Source: Spiribacter sp. 2438 (GTDB lineage Bacteria; Pseudomonadota; Gammaproteobacteria; Nitrococcales; Nitrococcaceae). Taken from it: a DNA stretch of 64,000 bases. Made by a program: the position numbers and the translations under genes. The notes beneath the pieces were generated by a model that saw only the letters and a list, made by a program, of their open reading frames with translations, searched no databases and was not told where the DNA came from. Of the stretch, positions 29,044 to 37,286 are shown piece after piece. The DNA lies in NCBI RefSeq assembly GCF_009676705.1, contig NZ_CP046046.1, positions 124,001-188,000 on the forward strand, read 5' to 3'. Positions within the stretch are counted from its first letter, which is position 1; the number at the start of each line of letters is the position of its first letter.

Positions 29044-29796
29044 TCATTGGGAAAAGTCAGGGTCGCGGCGATAGCCGAACGCCAGGAAATCCTCCCGATA
29101 GAGGTTATAGACGGTTTCAATGGCTGTTGTATCGTAATAATGAGCGAAGTCTTCTTCCGATCGAGTTCGGTGTATGTCCCAACTTTGAACCCCCTCGCTC
29201 AATGGGCGGTTGAAGATCTTTTGCACCAGGTGCTCGAGATCAGTATCGATTCTTTCCAGGCGGCCGATAAAGTCCAGCTTGCCTCGGTTCTGCGGCAGTA
29301 GGGCGACCTGTGGGCACCAGTGAGGGCCATTGAACAGTGTGGGACCCTTCAGTTGGTCCAGAAATTCATGGAACTTAAGCTGTCCATTGCCGGTGCACCC
29401 GTACTTCAGGTTTTTAGCGGCCTTCTTGCCTCTGGCGACCTTGTCGAGGTAAGCAGAGAGAACCCGTCGGTAGGGGTTGCGAACGAAGGTGAACAAATAG
29501 TGGGTCCGCAATGCACGCCGAGCCGAAATGTAGCCGATTTCACGGGGGTGCGGGTAAGGAACGGACCGGTCCAACCGAGCTAGAAACGTCTGACGTACAC
29601 CTTCATCCAAACTTCTGTCATAGTACACCAAGGTGCGGCAGACCGTAGAGTGCCCCGCTTTCGGGACTCGGAAAAAGACAAACCGGTTGTTCTCTGATAC
29701 GAGAATCCGGCTGTTCACGCGCCATCGCCTGACGCGACCATCGAGGGAGCGGAGCAAAGGGTTACTCAGTTCATCCATCCACCTCGATAGGTGCAT
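29044..29796 (-). CDS. Sulfotransferase, carbohydrate-sulfotransferase-like (island copy 7)
   Basis: A 250-residue protein with 5'-phosphosulfate loop FFRVPKAGHSTVCR, 3'-phosphate motif FTFVRNPYRRVLSAYLDK, and HWCPQVALLPQNRGKLDFIG (positions about 150-170) as in copies 5 and 6. ATG 29796 was chosen because CTGGAG lies eight bases before it. The frame stays open to 29904, so starts at 29829, 29832 or 29904 are possible; the longest would overlap the start of divergent copy 8. Confidence 0.8.
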   Translation of the reverse strand: MHLSRWMDELSNPLLRSLDGRVRRWRVNSRILVSENNRFVFFRVPKAGHSTVCRTLVYYDRSLDEGVRQTFLARLDRSVPYPHPREIGYISARRALRTHYLFTFVRNPYRRVLSAYLDKVARGKKAAKNLKYGCTGNGQLKFHEFLDQLKGPTLFNGPHWCPQVALLPQNRGKLDFIGRLERIDTDLEHLVQKIFNRPLSEGVQSWDIHRTRSEEDFAHYYDTTAIETVYNLYREDFLAFGYRRDPDFSQ

Positions 29797-29896
29797 AAAA
29801 ACGCTCCAGCAATCTAAGCGAACACGCATCATATAACTAAGACGAATCTCAGAAAAGACACCGAGCAGAACGCGGTTATCAGGAAGGCCGGGGCAT

Positions 29897-30658
29897 ATGA
29901 TCATCAGTCATCAGAACCAGTTCATATTTATCCATTGCCGTAAAGTGGCGGGTAGTTCCATGAAGGTCTGTCTGGCCCCCTACCTCAGCCCAGAGGATTT
30001 GATGCTGGGGAGCTTGCAGGAGGTCTGGAGCGGCGAGTGGTTCACGGAGCCGAGAATACTGCGGGAGGCTCTCAGCCGCGACGGTGTTCGTGAGCTTGCT
30101 AGCGGCGCTCTCCGAGGTCGTAGCTGGCGGGACTCCCTGAACAAGGCCGTGAAACGCCGTCACAAGCGCAGGTATGGTCTGTCTTCATCGGGGCATCCGC
30201 CCGCGAAAGAGGTGAAGTCAGCCTTTCCAACGGAGTGGGAAAGGTATTTCAAGTTCTGTTTCGTACGCAACCCATTCGAACGGGCAGTTTCTGATTATTT
30301 ATATCTGTGCCGTAATTCTTCGGATTCGATTTCATTCTCCAGCTTTCTGCTTAGGCTCGAGAAAATCGGTGAAGATCACCATGGCCGTTCAAAATATGAC
30401 AACTGGCCGATGTACACCATTGATAATCAAGTTGCTGTGGATTTTATTGGCCGGTACGAAAATATTGCCGATGACTTTGAAAATGTCGGGCAGCGCATTG
30501 GATTGCCAGGGTTAGCATTAACGGCGTCCGAGAAGCGCCGCGATTATCCAGTTCCCTGGCATAGATACTATGAACGCGGTGACCGGGAGCGAGTGGAGCG
30601 AATCTACCATCACGAGATAGAGGCGTTTGGCTACCAATTTCAGCCTGACTGTGCGTGA
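29897..30658 (+). CDS. Sulfotransferase, Sulfotransfer_2-like (island copy 8)
   Basis: A 253-residue protein starting MIISHQNQFIFIHCRKVAGS, with the 5'-phosphosulfate loop at about residues 12-22, 3'-phosphate motif FCFVRNPFERAVSDYLYL, and VDFIGRYENIADDFENV like copies 1 and 4. The ribosome site AGGAAGG precedes the ATG. It is a single gene facing the glycosyltransferase/ligase pair that follows on the other strand. Confidence 0.85.
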   Translation: MIISHQNQFIFIHCRKVAGSSMKVCLAPYLSPEDLMLGSLQEVWSGEWFTEPRILREALSRDGVRELASGALRGRSWRDSLNKAVKRRHKRRYGLSSSGHPPAKEVKSAFPTEWERYFKFCFVRNPFERAVSDYLYLCRNSSDSISFSSFLLRLEKIGEDHHGRSKYDNWPMYTIDNQVAVDFIGRYENIADDFENVGQRIGLPGLALTASEKRRDYPVPWHRYYERGDRERVERIYHHEIEAFGYQFQPDCA

Positions 30659-30679
30659 GGGCAGCAATGGTGGGTCGGG

Positions 30680-31774
30680 CTACTGAACAGCCAAGCCCAT
30701 CACCTTGAGGTAGCGTCTCGCAACCTCGTCACTTCGGAAGCGAAGCAATCCCTCGCGCAGCAGTTCGGGACTGGGGGGGGCCTCCAGGGTTTGAGCCATG
30801 GCACGCGCCATAGCGCCGCAATTGCCAACGGGTACCAGTGGGCCGATCCGGCCACGCATCAAGATTTCGTCCGGGCCTGAGGGGCAATTGGTGGAAACAG
30901 CTGGCGTGCCGGTAGCAAGTGCTTCTATCAATACGTTGCCGAGTCCTTCATACCGGGAAGACAGAGCAAATAGCGAAGCTCGAGCCAGATAGGGAATGGG
31001 GTCCGGGATATATCCAGGCAGCGAGACGTCTTCCCCTACGCCAAGCGCCTCTGCCTCTTGCAGCAGCGACTGATGCAACGGGCCGTCACCAAGAATCATC
31101 AAACGGGCAGCGCGTTCTTGGCGAAGCTGTGCGAACGCTGAGATTAGGGTTGCGAAGTCCTTTTGCGTGGTGAGCCGCCCAGCTCCCATAATGACTGGGG
31201 GGCCATCACCCTGCAGCCATGGGTGGGAAACCGGTTGGCTCGCCCGCTCCGGTATGCAGGGCGTAACGGTGGGGTTGTAAATGACTTCAATCTTGTCGGC
31301 GGGGACGCTCATATAGGAAACAAGGTCGTCGCGTACTCCCTCGGACAAGGCGATTAGACGATTGGCATAAGGATAGAGAGCTCGAGCAGACAATCGTTTG
31401 AAGCGGCGTCTGAGAGTCTGGCTGGGAGTATTGGTCATTTTGACATAGACCGGAATATCGAGTCGCCCGAACGTGCTGGCCAGGATAGCGGCTTTTGCGG
31501 AATGGTCTTTCGCCGTCAGCAATGCGGCGGGAGGGTCGGTTTTTAGATGCCGAATGAGCTTTGTGATGCTACTTAGCTTGCCGCCGCTATTGAGATCCGT
31601 GACCCTGACATCGGCGGGGAATTCGTCGGGATAGGGGATGACCCCTCCCCGCGGAAGCAAGAGCTCTGGCTGCACGCCGAGCGCTAAAAACTCCCTGCAA
31701 AGGATCAATAGCTTACGCTCTATGCCCCCCCAGCGCTTGCATGGCGCCAGTATCGCCACCCGTGTGTTACTCAC
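30680..31774 (-). CDS. GT4-type glycosyltransferase (island copy C)
   Basis: A 364-residue GT-B glycosyltransferase, related to copies A, B and D. Donor-half motifs are GAGRLTTQKDFATLISAF, LMILGDGPLHQSL, the E-x7-E motif in YEGLGNVLIEA and STNCPSGPDEIL. The N-terminus reads VAILAPCKRWGGIERKLL. It starts with GTG. It lies 27 bases after the O-antigen ligase gene on the same strand, suggesting it builds the glycan that the ligase handles. Confidence 0.88.
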   Translation of the reverse strand: MSNTRVAILAPCKRWGGIERKLLILCREFLALGVQPELLLPRGGVIPYPDEFPADVRVTDLNSGGKLSSITKLIRHLKTDPPAALLTAKDHSAKAAILASTFGRLDIPVYVKMTNTPSQTLRRRFKRLSARALYPYANRLIALSEGVRDDLVSYMSVPADKIEVIYNPTVTPCIPERASQPVSHPWLQGDGPPVIMGAGRLTTQKDFATLISAFAQLRQERAARLMILGDGPLHQSLLQEAEALGVGEDVSLPGYIPDPIPYLARASLFALSSRYEGLGNVLIEALATGTPAVSTNCPSGPDEILMRGRIGPLVPVGNCGAMARAMAQTLEAPPSPELLREGLLRFRSDEVARRYLKVMGLAVQ

Positions 31775-31801
31775 TGCGCCACCCCCTGACTGATCATTCG
31801 G

Positions 31802-33184
31802 TTACTCGCTGGCTTGAACCAGTCGCTGGAAATGGCTGGCGCAAATTGGCCCCAAGAATACTGCGATTACGTGGGAGGATTGAAACCGTGTGATCTGATG
31901 TGTTCCCAGCATCCAGACGAGCATCAGGACTGCGAACCCTATGCCTGTCAGTGCGAGCATGGATGAAAGCGCTTTGTTTCGCCCATTTCCTGCGATCATC
32001 CTGAAAGCTTCGAACATCAGACAAGCCACAAACGCCATGATGAGTAGCCAGCCTGTCAAGCCTAGGCGCGCCAAAATCTCAACATGAGCGTCGTGGAAGT
32101 GTCCCGAACGTCCCTCCAGCAGCGGCGGTATCGGGCGTTTATCCATCAGGTAATAGGGCTCTGCGGGCCCCCACCCAGCGAGAGGCCGGTCGACCCAGAG
32201 CTGGATCGCGAAGACTTTGTAGGCGACGCGAGCACCGACATTCCGGTCTTCAAGCTCCCACGCATCGGCAAGGCTTTGCATTTGCAGGGTTTGTTGCATG
32301 CCTTCCCCGGCTGAGGTCAATCGGCGTTCCAGCTCTCCCCAGCCTGCGACGATCACCCCGGCGACGAGCATCACTAAGGCCAGCATCCCAATAAGTGCCT
32401 GCGGCTTGAATAACCGGTCCCGGTAAATCCAGGCAGCCGCCAGCACAACAACGAACGTGGCAGGAAGGACGGCAAACCAGGCTGTTCGGGTCTTCGTGGC
32501 AAACAAAGCTATCAGCAGAACGGTGATGATCATCACCCATAGAAAGAACCGCAGGTATTTCGCACCGGAGCGGGTCGCTGACCCATTATTTGAGAGCCCG
32601 CTGACGAGTGCCGGGGCAAACCCCAGGGCGAGAATCAGGGCGGCCCCAATCAAAAACCCTGATCTCGAGTGTCCCATCCCAAATATGTAACGACTGGACC
32701 CTTGTAGCGCCGCAGTCAGTTCATTCCAGGACCATGCTGGCAGGACTTCGAAGGCCAGGACGCCGAGTACCAGCGCAACGATGGCGCCGGTGGCATGGCG
32801 GGCCCAATTACCGGTTGCCAGTAACACCAGACCGAAAATAATGGTGGGCAGTACGATGGTTCTTGCCCAGCTGCTGGTGCCGTCCAGATGCGCAATGGTC
32901 AGCTCGGGCTGTTCGAGAAATGCAGCGATGACGCCCCGCCCGAGCACGTAGAGCACATAAGCAACGCCGATCCATAATAAAACCGAGCCGGACATCAGGT
33001 GACGATGCCGGAAGCCGATTATTACCGCCACGATCAGCATTGCCAGTTGGGAAAGCTGACCGAGAGCGATGCTCTGCGGTGGGATGAATGCAAACAAGTA
33101 AAGGCAGCCGAGGGCCCAGTAGCGGAGCGAGCCACGTGGCACCTCTCGCACTGACCCGGCCAGGCCGGCGGTTGATCTGCTCAT
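31802..33184 (-). CDS. O-antigen ligase/polymerase family membrane protein
   Basis: A 460-residue inner-membrane protein with about eleven to twelve hydrophobic segments and a large periplasmic loop in the second half. The loop holds the Wzy_C-type signature PLAGWGPAEPYY followed by GHFHDAHVEILARLGLTG, which contains the conserved histidine region. Such proteins either join O-chain to lipid A-core (WaaL) or polymerise repeat units (Wzy); the sequence alone does not decide. It opens the two-gene leftward unit with copy C and is divergent from the MsbA-like gene. Confidence 0.85.
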   Translation of the reverse strand: MSRSTAGLAGSVREVPRGSLRYWALGCLYLFAFIPPQSIALGQLSQLAMLIVAVIIGFRHRHLMSGSVLLWIGVAYVLYVLGRGVIAAFLEQPELTIAHLDGTSSWARTIVLPTIIFGLVLLATGNWARHATGAIVALVLGVLAFEVLPAWSWNELTAALQGSSRYIFGMGHSRSGFLIGAALILALGFAPALVSGLSNNGSATRSGAKYLRFFLWVMIITVLLIALFATKTRTAWFAVLPATFVVVLAAAWIYRDRLFKPQALIGMLALVMLVAGVIVAGWGELERRLTSAGEGMQQTLQMQSLADAWELEDRNVGARVAYKVFAIQLWVDRPLAGWGPAEPYYLMDKRPIPPLLEGRSGHFHDAHVEILARLGLTGWLLIMAFVACLMFEAFRMIAGNGRNKALSSMLALTGIGFAVLMLVWMLGTHQITRFQSSHVIAVFLGPICASHFQRLVQASE

Positions 33185-33318
33185 TGGGATTGTCCGTTCA
33201 TGACGCTTTTACCGGAGTATGAGGCCATTAGCAGGATAGCCGCTTGGTAGAGCGTGGTCACGCAGGTTGGGCGGAGCTCAGTATTCAGAAACAGAAATCG
33301 CTTTTGCCGTAAGGTTGA

Positions 33319-35133
33319 GTGTTACCCTTCCGGCCCATGGAAACAGCCAATCAAACCAGGGTCGACGTCGAGTCTGCCGGCGGTCGGGCAATCACGGCAG
33401 CTGGTTCGCTGCTGATATACCGACGCATTCTTGCGTATGTCGTGCCCTACTGGCGGCTCGCCGTTCTCGCCGTCATTGCGATGATTCTTGCTGCCGCCGG
33501 TCAGGCGGCCTTCGCGTGGATCGTGCAGCCCCTCGTCGATGGGACTTTCATTGAGCAGGATCCTCAGGCGCAGTTCTGGGTGCCGGCAGCGCTGGTCGGC
33601 ATCTTCCTGTTCCACGGATTGACGATGTTCGCCTCGGATTACACCGTGGCATGGGTGGGGCGGAACGTCGTCGCTGACATGCGTCAGGACGTCTTTGAGA
33701 AGTATCTGGTCCTACCGGCCAGTTATTTCGACAAGGGCTCGCTCGGGTTTTTGAAGGCGAAGCTCACTTATAATGTTAATCAAGTTGCGGCAGCGGCATC
33801 CAAGGCGGTTGTCACGCTGGTTCGAGACGCTTTTACCATCCTCTTTCTGATTGGATACATGATTTTCCTCGCCGGCTGGTTGGCATTGGTGTTTTTTACA
33901 CTGGCGCCACTGATCGGCGGCATTATCCTCTGGGCTAACAAGCGCTTTCGCAAGATCGCGAGGCGCATGCAGAACGCTGTCGGCGGACTGGGTCAGGTAG
34001 CCGAGGATACCCTTCGTGGGCACACTGAGGTCAAAGTGTTCGGTGCGGCCCGCTATGAGGCGGAACGGTTCCGTCGTGTCAATGAACGACACAAGAAGCA
34101 GATGCTTCGCTACACAATGGTCAAGGCGATGAGCCAGCCGCTGGTGCAATTTATTGCTGTCCTTGCCCTGGCAACCGTTCTGTTCCTCGCGACCACGGAG
34201 GTGGTGATGGAGGCGGTCAGCCCGGGAGGAATCCTATCCTTTATTACCGCGACCGCCCTGATGATGGCGCCGCTGAAACGCATCGTGAAGGTGAACTCCG
34301 AGATCCAGAAGGCCATTGCGGCCGGCGAGAGCCTATTCGAGACGCTGGATCTGGAGCCCGAGCGCGATGAGGGCGCCATACCCCTGCAGCGAGCCGATGC
34401 CCATGTGGTCTTCGATCATGTTTTTTTTCATTACGAGTCAAGTCCGTCGGACGTCCTGAAGGACATCAGTTTTGAGGTGCGTCCTGGTGAGACGGTTGCC
34501 TTGGTCGGACGCTCGGGAGGCGGTAAATCCACCATCGCCGCCCTGTTGCCACGTTTCTATGAACCCACCGACGGCCGTATTCTGCTGGATGATCGACCTA
34601 TCCAGGATTATCCCTTGAAAGATCTGAGAGCCCAGATTGCGGTAGTCACCCAGCACGTTGTGCTGTTCAATGACACCATCGCCAATAACATTGCCTATGG
34701 CATGGCAAGCAAACCTCCTTTGGATCAGCTTGAGGAGGCCGCGGAGTCTGCCAACGCGCTGGACTTCATCAGGGCATTGCCGGAGGGCTTTGGCACCTAC
34801 GTCGGAGAAAACGGTGTCATGCTCTCCGGGGGGCAGCGGCAGCGCATTGCTATCGCCCGCGCCCTGATTAAGGACGCCCCGATCCTCATCCTCGACGAAG
34901 CCACCTCGGCGCTGGATTCCGAATCCGAGCAAGTGATCCATGAGGCGTTGGAGCGACTCATGCGTTCCCGCACGACTTTGGTGATCGCTCACCGCCTCTC
35001 GACCATTGAAGATGCCGACCGGATACTGGTGCTGGATGGCGGGCGGATCGTCGAGTCCGGAGACCACGAGCACCTGCTGGCTCAGAATGGGCGTTATGCC
35101 GCCCTGCATGGCCGCCAGTTCCAGGAAGCCTGA
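33319..35133 (+). CDS. msbA: MsbA-like lipid A/glycolipid ABC exporter
   Basis: Half-size ABC exporter of 604 residues: an N-terminal six-helix membrane domain and a C-terminal ATPase. Walker A is VGRSGGGKSTIAALLPRFY, the signature motif is LSGGQRQRIAIARAL, Walker B is ILILDEATSALDSES, and the switch histidine is in IAHRLST. The pattern fits lipid A flippase MsbA, in keeping with the LPS neighbours, though a dedicated glycolipid exporter is possible. GTG 33319 has TAAGG before it; ATG 33337 is an alternative six codons later. A glycosyltransferase gene starts one base after the stop. Confidence 0.88.
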   Translation: MLPFRPMETANQTRVDVESAGGRAITAAGSLLIYRRILAYVVPYWRLAVLAVIAMILAAAGQAAFAWIVQPLVDGTFIEQDPQAQFWVPAALVGIFLFHGLTMFASDYTVAWVGRNVVADMRQDVFEKYLVLPASYFDKGSLGFLKAKLTYNVNQVAAAASKAVVTLVRDAFTILFLIGYMIFLAGWLALVFFTLAPLIGGIILWANKRFRKIARRMQNAVGGLGQVAEDTLRGHTEVKVFGAARYEAERFRRVNERHKKQMLRYTMVKAMSQPLVQFIAVLALATVLFLATTEVVMEAVSPGGILSFITATALMMAPLKRIVKVNSEIQKAIAAGESLFETLDLEPERDEGAIPLQRADAHVVFDHVFFHYESSPSDVLKDISFEVRPGETVALVGRSGGGKSTIAALLPRFYEPTDGRILLDDRPIQDYPLKDLRAQIAVVTQHVVLFNDTIANNIAYGMASKPPLDQLEEAAESANALDFIRALPEGFGTYVGENGVMLSGGQRQRIAIARALIKDAPILILDEATSALDSESEQVIHEALERLMRSRTTLVIAHRLSTIEDADRILVLDGGRIVESGDHEHLLAQNGRYAALHGRQFQEA

Positions 35134-35134
35134 G

Positions 35135-36265
35135 GTGCAAACCCACCGCCGCCCCGTGACCCTGCTCTTCGCTACCTCGGGGCACAGTGGCGTGGATCGG
35201 GTGGTCGCCAACCTGCTGCCCGAGTTACTTGATTTCGGATTGTCCCTGGAGCTGCTGACCATTGGTGGCCACGGCCCGGTGGTTGAGACCCCGCCGGCGG
35301 ATGGCCTCACCGTTCATCGATTGCCGGTGAGCACCAAAAAGCTGGTTCTTTTCCCCCTGATCAAATACCTGCGTCAGCGTCGTCCGCAGGCCCTTCTTAC
35401 CGCCAATCATCCGCTGAACCGCGCCGCACTGCTGGCGCGGCGGGTTTCCGGCTGTCCGGTGCGACTGTCGATTCGCATGGGGATGTCCCTGTCGGCCCAG
35501 CAGGCGGCGCTGGGGTCGCGCCGGGCAATCAGGCTGTATCGGTCGATGCGCCGCTGGTACCCGGGGGCAGACGCCGTGATTGCGCCTTCTCAGGGTGTGG
35601 GGGAGGACCTGGTCCGCATTGCGGGTGTCGACCCGCAGCGACTGCATGTGATTCGCAATCCGATCATCAATCAAGCTTTCCATGTCGCTTCCAATACGCC
35701 CCTGGAACATCCCTGGTTCTCGCCGGGTGGTGTGCCGGTGATCGTCGCTGCAGGCTCGCTGGAGCCAAGGAAGGATTTTTCGACTTTGCTGCGGGCTTTT
35801 TCGGCACTCAGGCAGGATTTGGAGTGCAAACTCGTCTTACTGGGCGAGGGGAAGGAACGGGAAGAACTGCAGGCGCTGGCCACGGAGCTCGGCATTTCCT
35901 CGGATGTGGATTTTGTCGGTCATGTCGAAAACCCCTACCCGTACATGAAGCAGGCTGCCGTGTTCGCATTGAGCTCCCGGCGGGAGGGCGCCTCGGCAGT
36001 CATTGTTGAGGCATTGGCCTGCGGCACGCCGGTGGTATCCACGGACTGTCCCAGCGGTCCGGGCGAAATCCTCGCGCCTCTGGGTGATCGGGCTCTGGTG
36101 GCCGTGGGCGACCATGAAGCACTGGCCAATGCCCTGGGGAGCATGTTGGAAAAGCCGCCCGGCGCCGAGCGTTTGATCGCGCTTACCCGGGAGCATGAGG
36201 CTTCTCTGGCGGCGCGCCGCTACCTCAATGCGATGCTTGGTGACGAGGGCCCCGCTCAGCGGTAG
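35135..36265 (+). CDS. GT4-type glycosyltransferase (copy D)
   Basis: A 376-residue GT-B glycosyltransferase related to the three island copies. It begins VTLLFATSGHSGVDRVVANL; the donor half shows AAGSLEPRKDFSTLLRAF, LVLLGEGKEREEL, the E-x7-E motif in REGASAVIVEA and STDCPSGPGEIL. GTG 35135 follows the exporter stop by one base with CCAGGAAG as ribosome site. Its last ten bases overlap the convergent LpxL-type gene. Confidence 0.87.
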   Translation: MQTHRRPVTLLFATSGHSGVDRVVANLLPELLDFGLSLELLTIGGHGPVVETPPADGLTVHRLPVSTKKLVLFPLIKYLRQRRPQALLTANHPLNRAALLARRVSGCPVRLSIRMGMSLSAQQAALGSRRAIRLYRSMRRWYPGADAVIAPSQGVGEDLVRIAGVDPQRLHVIRNPIINQAFHVASNTPLEHPWFSPGGVPVIVAAGSLEPRKDFSTLLRAFSALRQDLECKLVLLGEGKEREELQALATELGISSDVDFVGHVENPYPYMKQAAVFALSSRREGASAVIVEALACGTPVVSTDCPSGPGEILAPLGDRALVAVGDHEALANALGSMLEKPPGAERLIALTREHEASLAARRYLNAMLGDEGPAQR

Positions 36266-37191
36266 AGGCTGGCTTTGCGATCTTCCCGCCGCTTGAACCG
36301 CCGATGCATCCAGAGATACTGCTCCGGGTAGCGTCTCACCGCATCTTCAACGATCTCGTTCATGCGCTTCGCGTCCTCGAACTCGTCCCCTGAAGAAAAG
36401 CCGTCCAGGGCGGGTTGGAATTCGATGAGGTAGCCGCCATCGGGTTCGCGGAAGAAGAACATGGGGACGACAGCGGCCCGGCCCATTCGGGCCATGCGGC
36501 TGAGGGCCGTGATCGTGGCGGCCGGCACGCCGAAAAACGGCGCGAAAACGCTGTGCTTGCGGCCGTAGTCCTGATCCCCGGCGTACCAGATGGGGACCCC
36601 GTCCCGGATGCTGCGCAACAGGGCCCGGGTTTCGTCCTTGGAGGTGGCGCCGGTGAGGTTGCGTTGCCGAGCCATGAGCATTGCCCGGTTCAGAACCGGC
36701 TTTTTGCGCATGGGCTTGTACATCGCGTTAATGGCGATACGTTCCGGGAGCAGTCGCCCTATCAGCTCCAGGCACATGAAGTGCCCGGACATCAGGATCA
36801 ACCGCTTATTCTGCTCAAAGGCAGCGCGCAGATGCCGCTCTCCGCGCACCGTGACCGGGATACGGGTGACCTGTGCCCCGCCAAACCAGCCCAGCGCGGT
36901 CTCCACCACCGCACAGCCCGACGCCCGAAAGTTGTCCCGCGCCAGCTGCTCCCGCTCCGTTGCGGACTTCTCCGGGAAGCACAGCTCCAGGTTGCGCTGG
37001 ACGATCCCGCGCCGTTCCCGGGCGAAGTAATAGGCGGCTCCGCCCAATGCGCTGCCCAGCCGCAGGCCTGCGCGATAGGGCAGGCAAGCCAGTAGCCAGA
37101 GCGCGGCAACCGTCAGGCTTTGGCCCCAGTTGTACGGGTGTGCCGGATGGGCCGGGTAGTGTTGGCGTTTCTTGCGCTTGCGTTTCGCCAC
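36256..37191 (-). CDS. LpxL/HtrB-family lipid A late acyltransferase (copy 1)
   Basis: Adds a secondary acyl chain to Kdo-lipid A at the inner membrane. The 311-residue protein has one N-terminal hydrophobic segment (SLTVAALWLLACLPY), the catalytic HX4E motif in SGHFMCLELIGRLL, GDQDYGRKHSVFAPFFG and the C-terminal YPEQYLWMHRRFKRR signature. The N-terminus is very basic (MAKRKRKKRQ). A second family member lies at 43120-44037. Confidence 0.92.
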   Translation of the reverse strand: MAKRKRKKRQHYPAHPAHPYNWGQSLTVAALWLLACLPYRAGLRLGSALGGAAYYFARERRGIVQRNLELCFPEKSATEREQLARDNFRASGCAVVETALGWFGGAQVTRIPVTVRGERHLRAAFEQNKRLILMSGHFMCLELIGRLLPERIAINAMYKPMRKKPVLNRAMLMARQRNLTGATSKDETRALLRSIRDGVPIWYAGDQDYGRKHSVFAPFFGVPAATITALSRMARMGRAAVVPMFFFREPDGGYLIEFQPALDGFSSGDEFEDAKRMNEIVEDAVRRYPEQYLWMHRRFKRREDRKASLYR

Positions 37192-37286
37192 TCGGGCTCC
37201 GATTCAATGCGAAGAGGTGCGAGGATCGCCCAGCAAGGCGCCCGCTTCTGTAAACTGCTGACATGTTCCACTGCCGGAACCTGGGG

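Noticed and set aside
17845-31774. Sulfate-activation genes (cysD, cysN, cysC) within the island
   Set aside because: None of the products carries ATP sulfurylase signatures; the P-loop protein at 26527 does not show a clear APS-kinase pattern.
17845-33184. Mobile element or phage origin for the island
   Set aside because: No transposase, integrase, inverted repeats, tRNA gene or attachment site was found; composition change alone is not enough.
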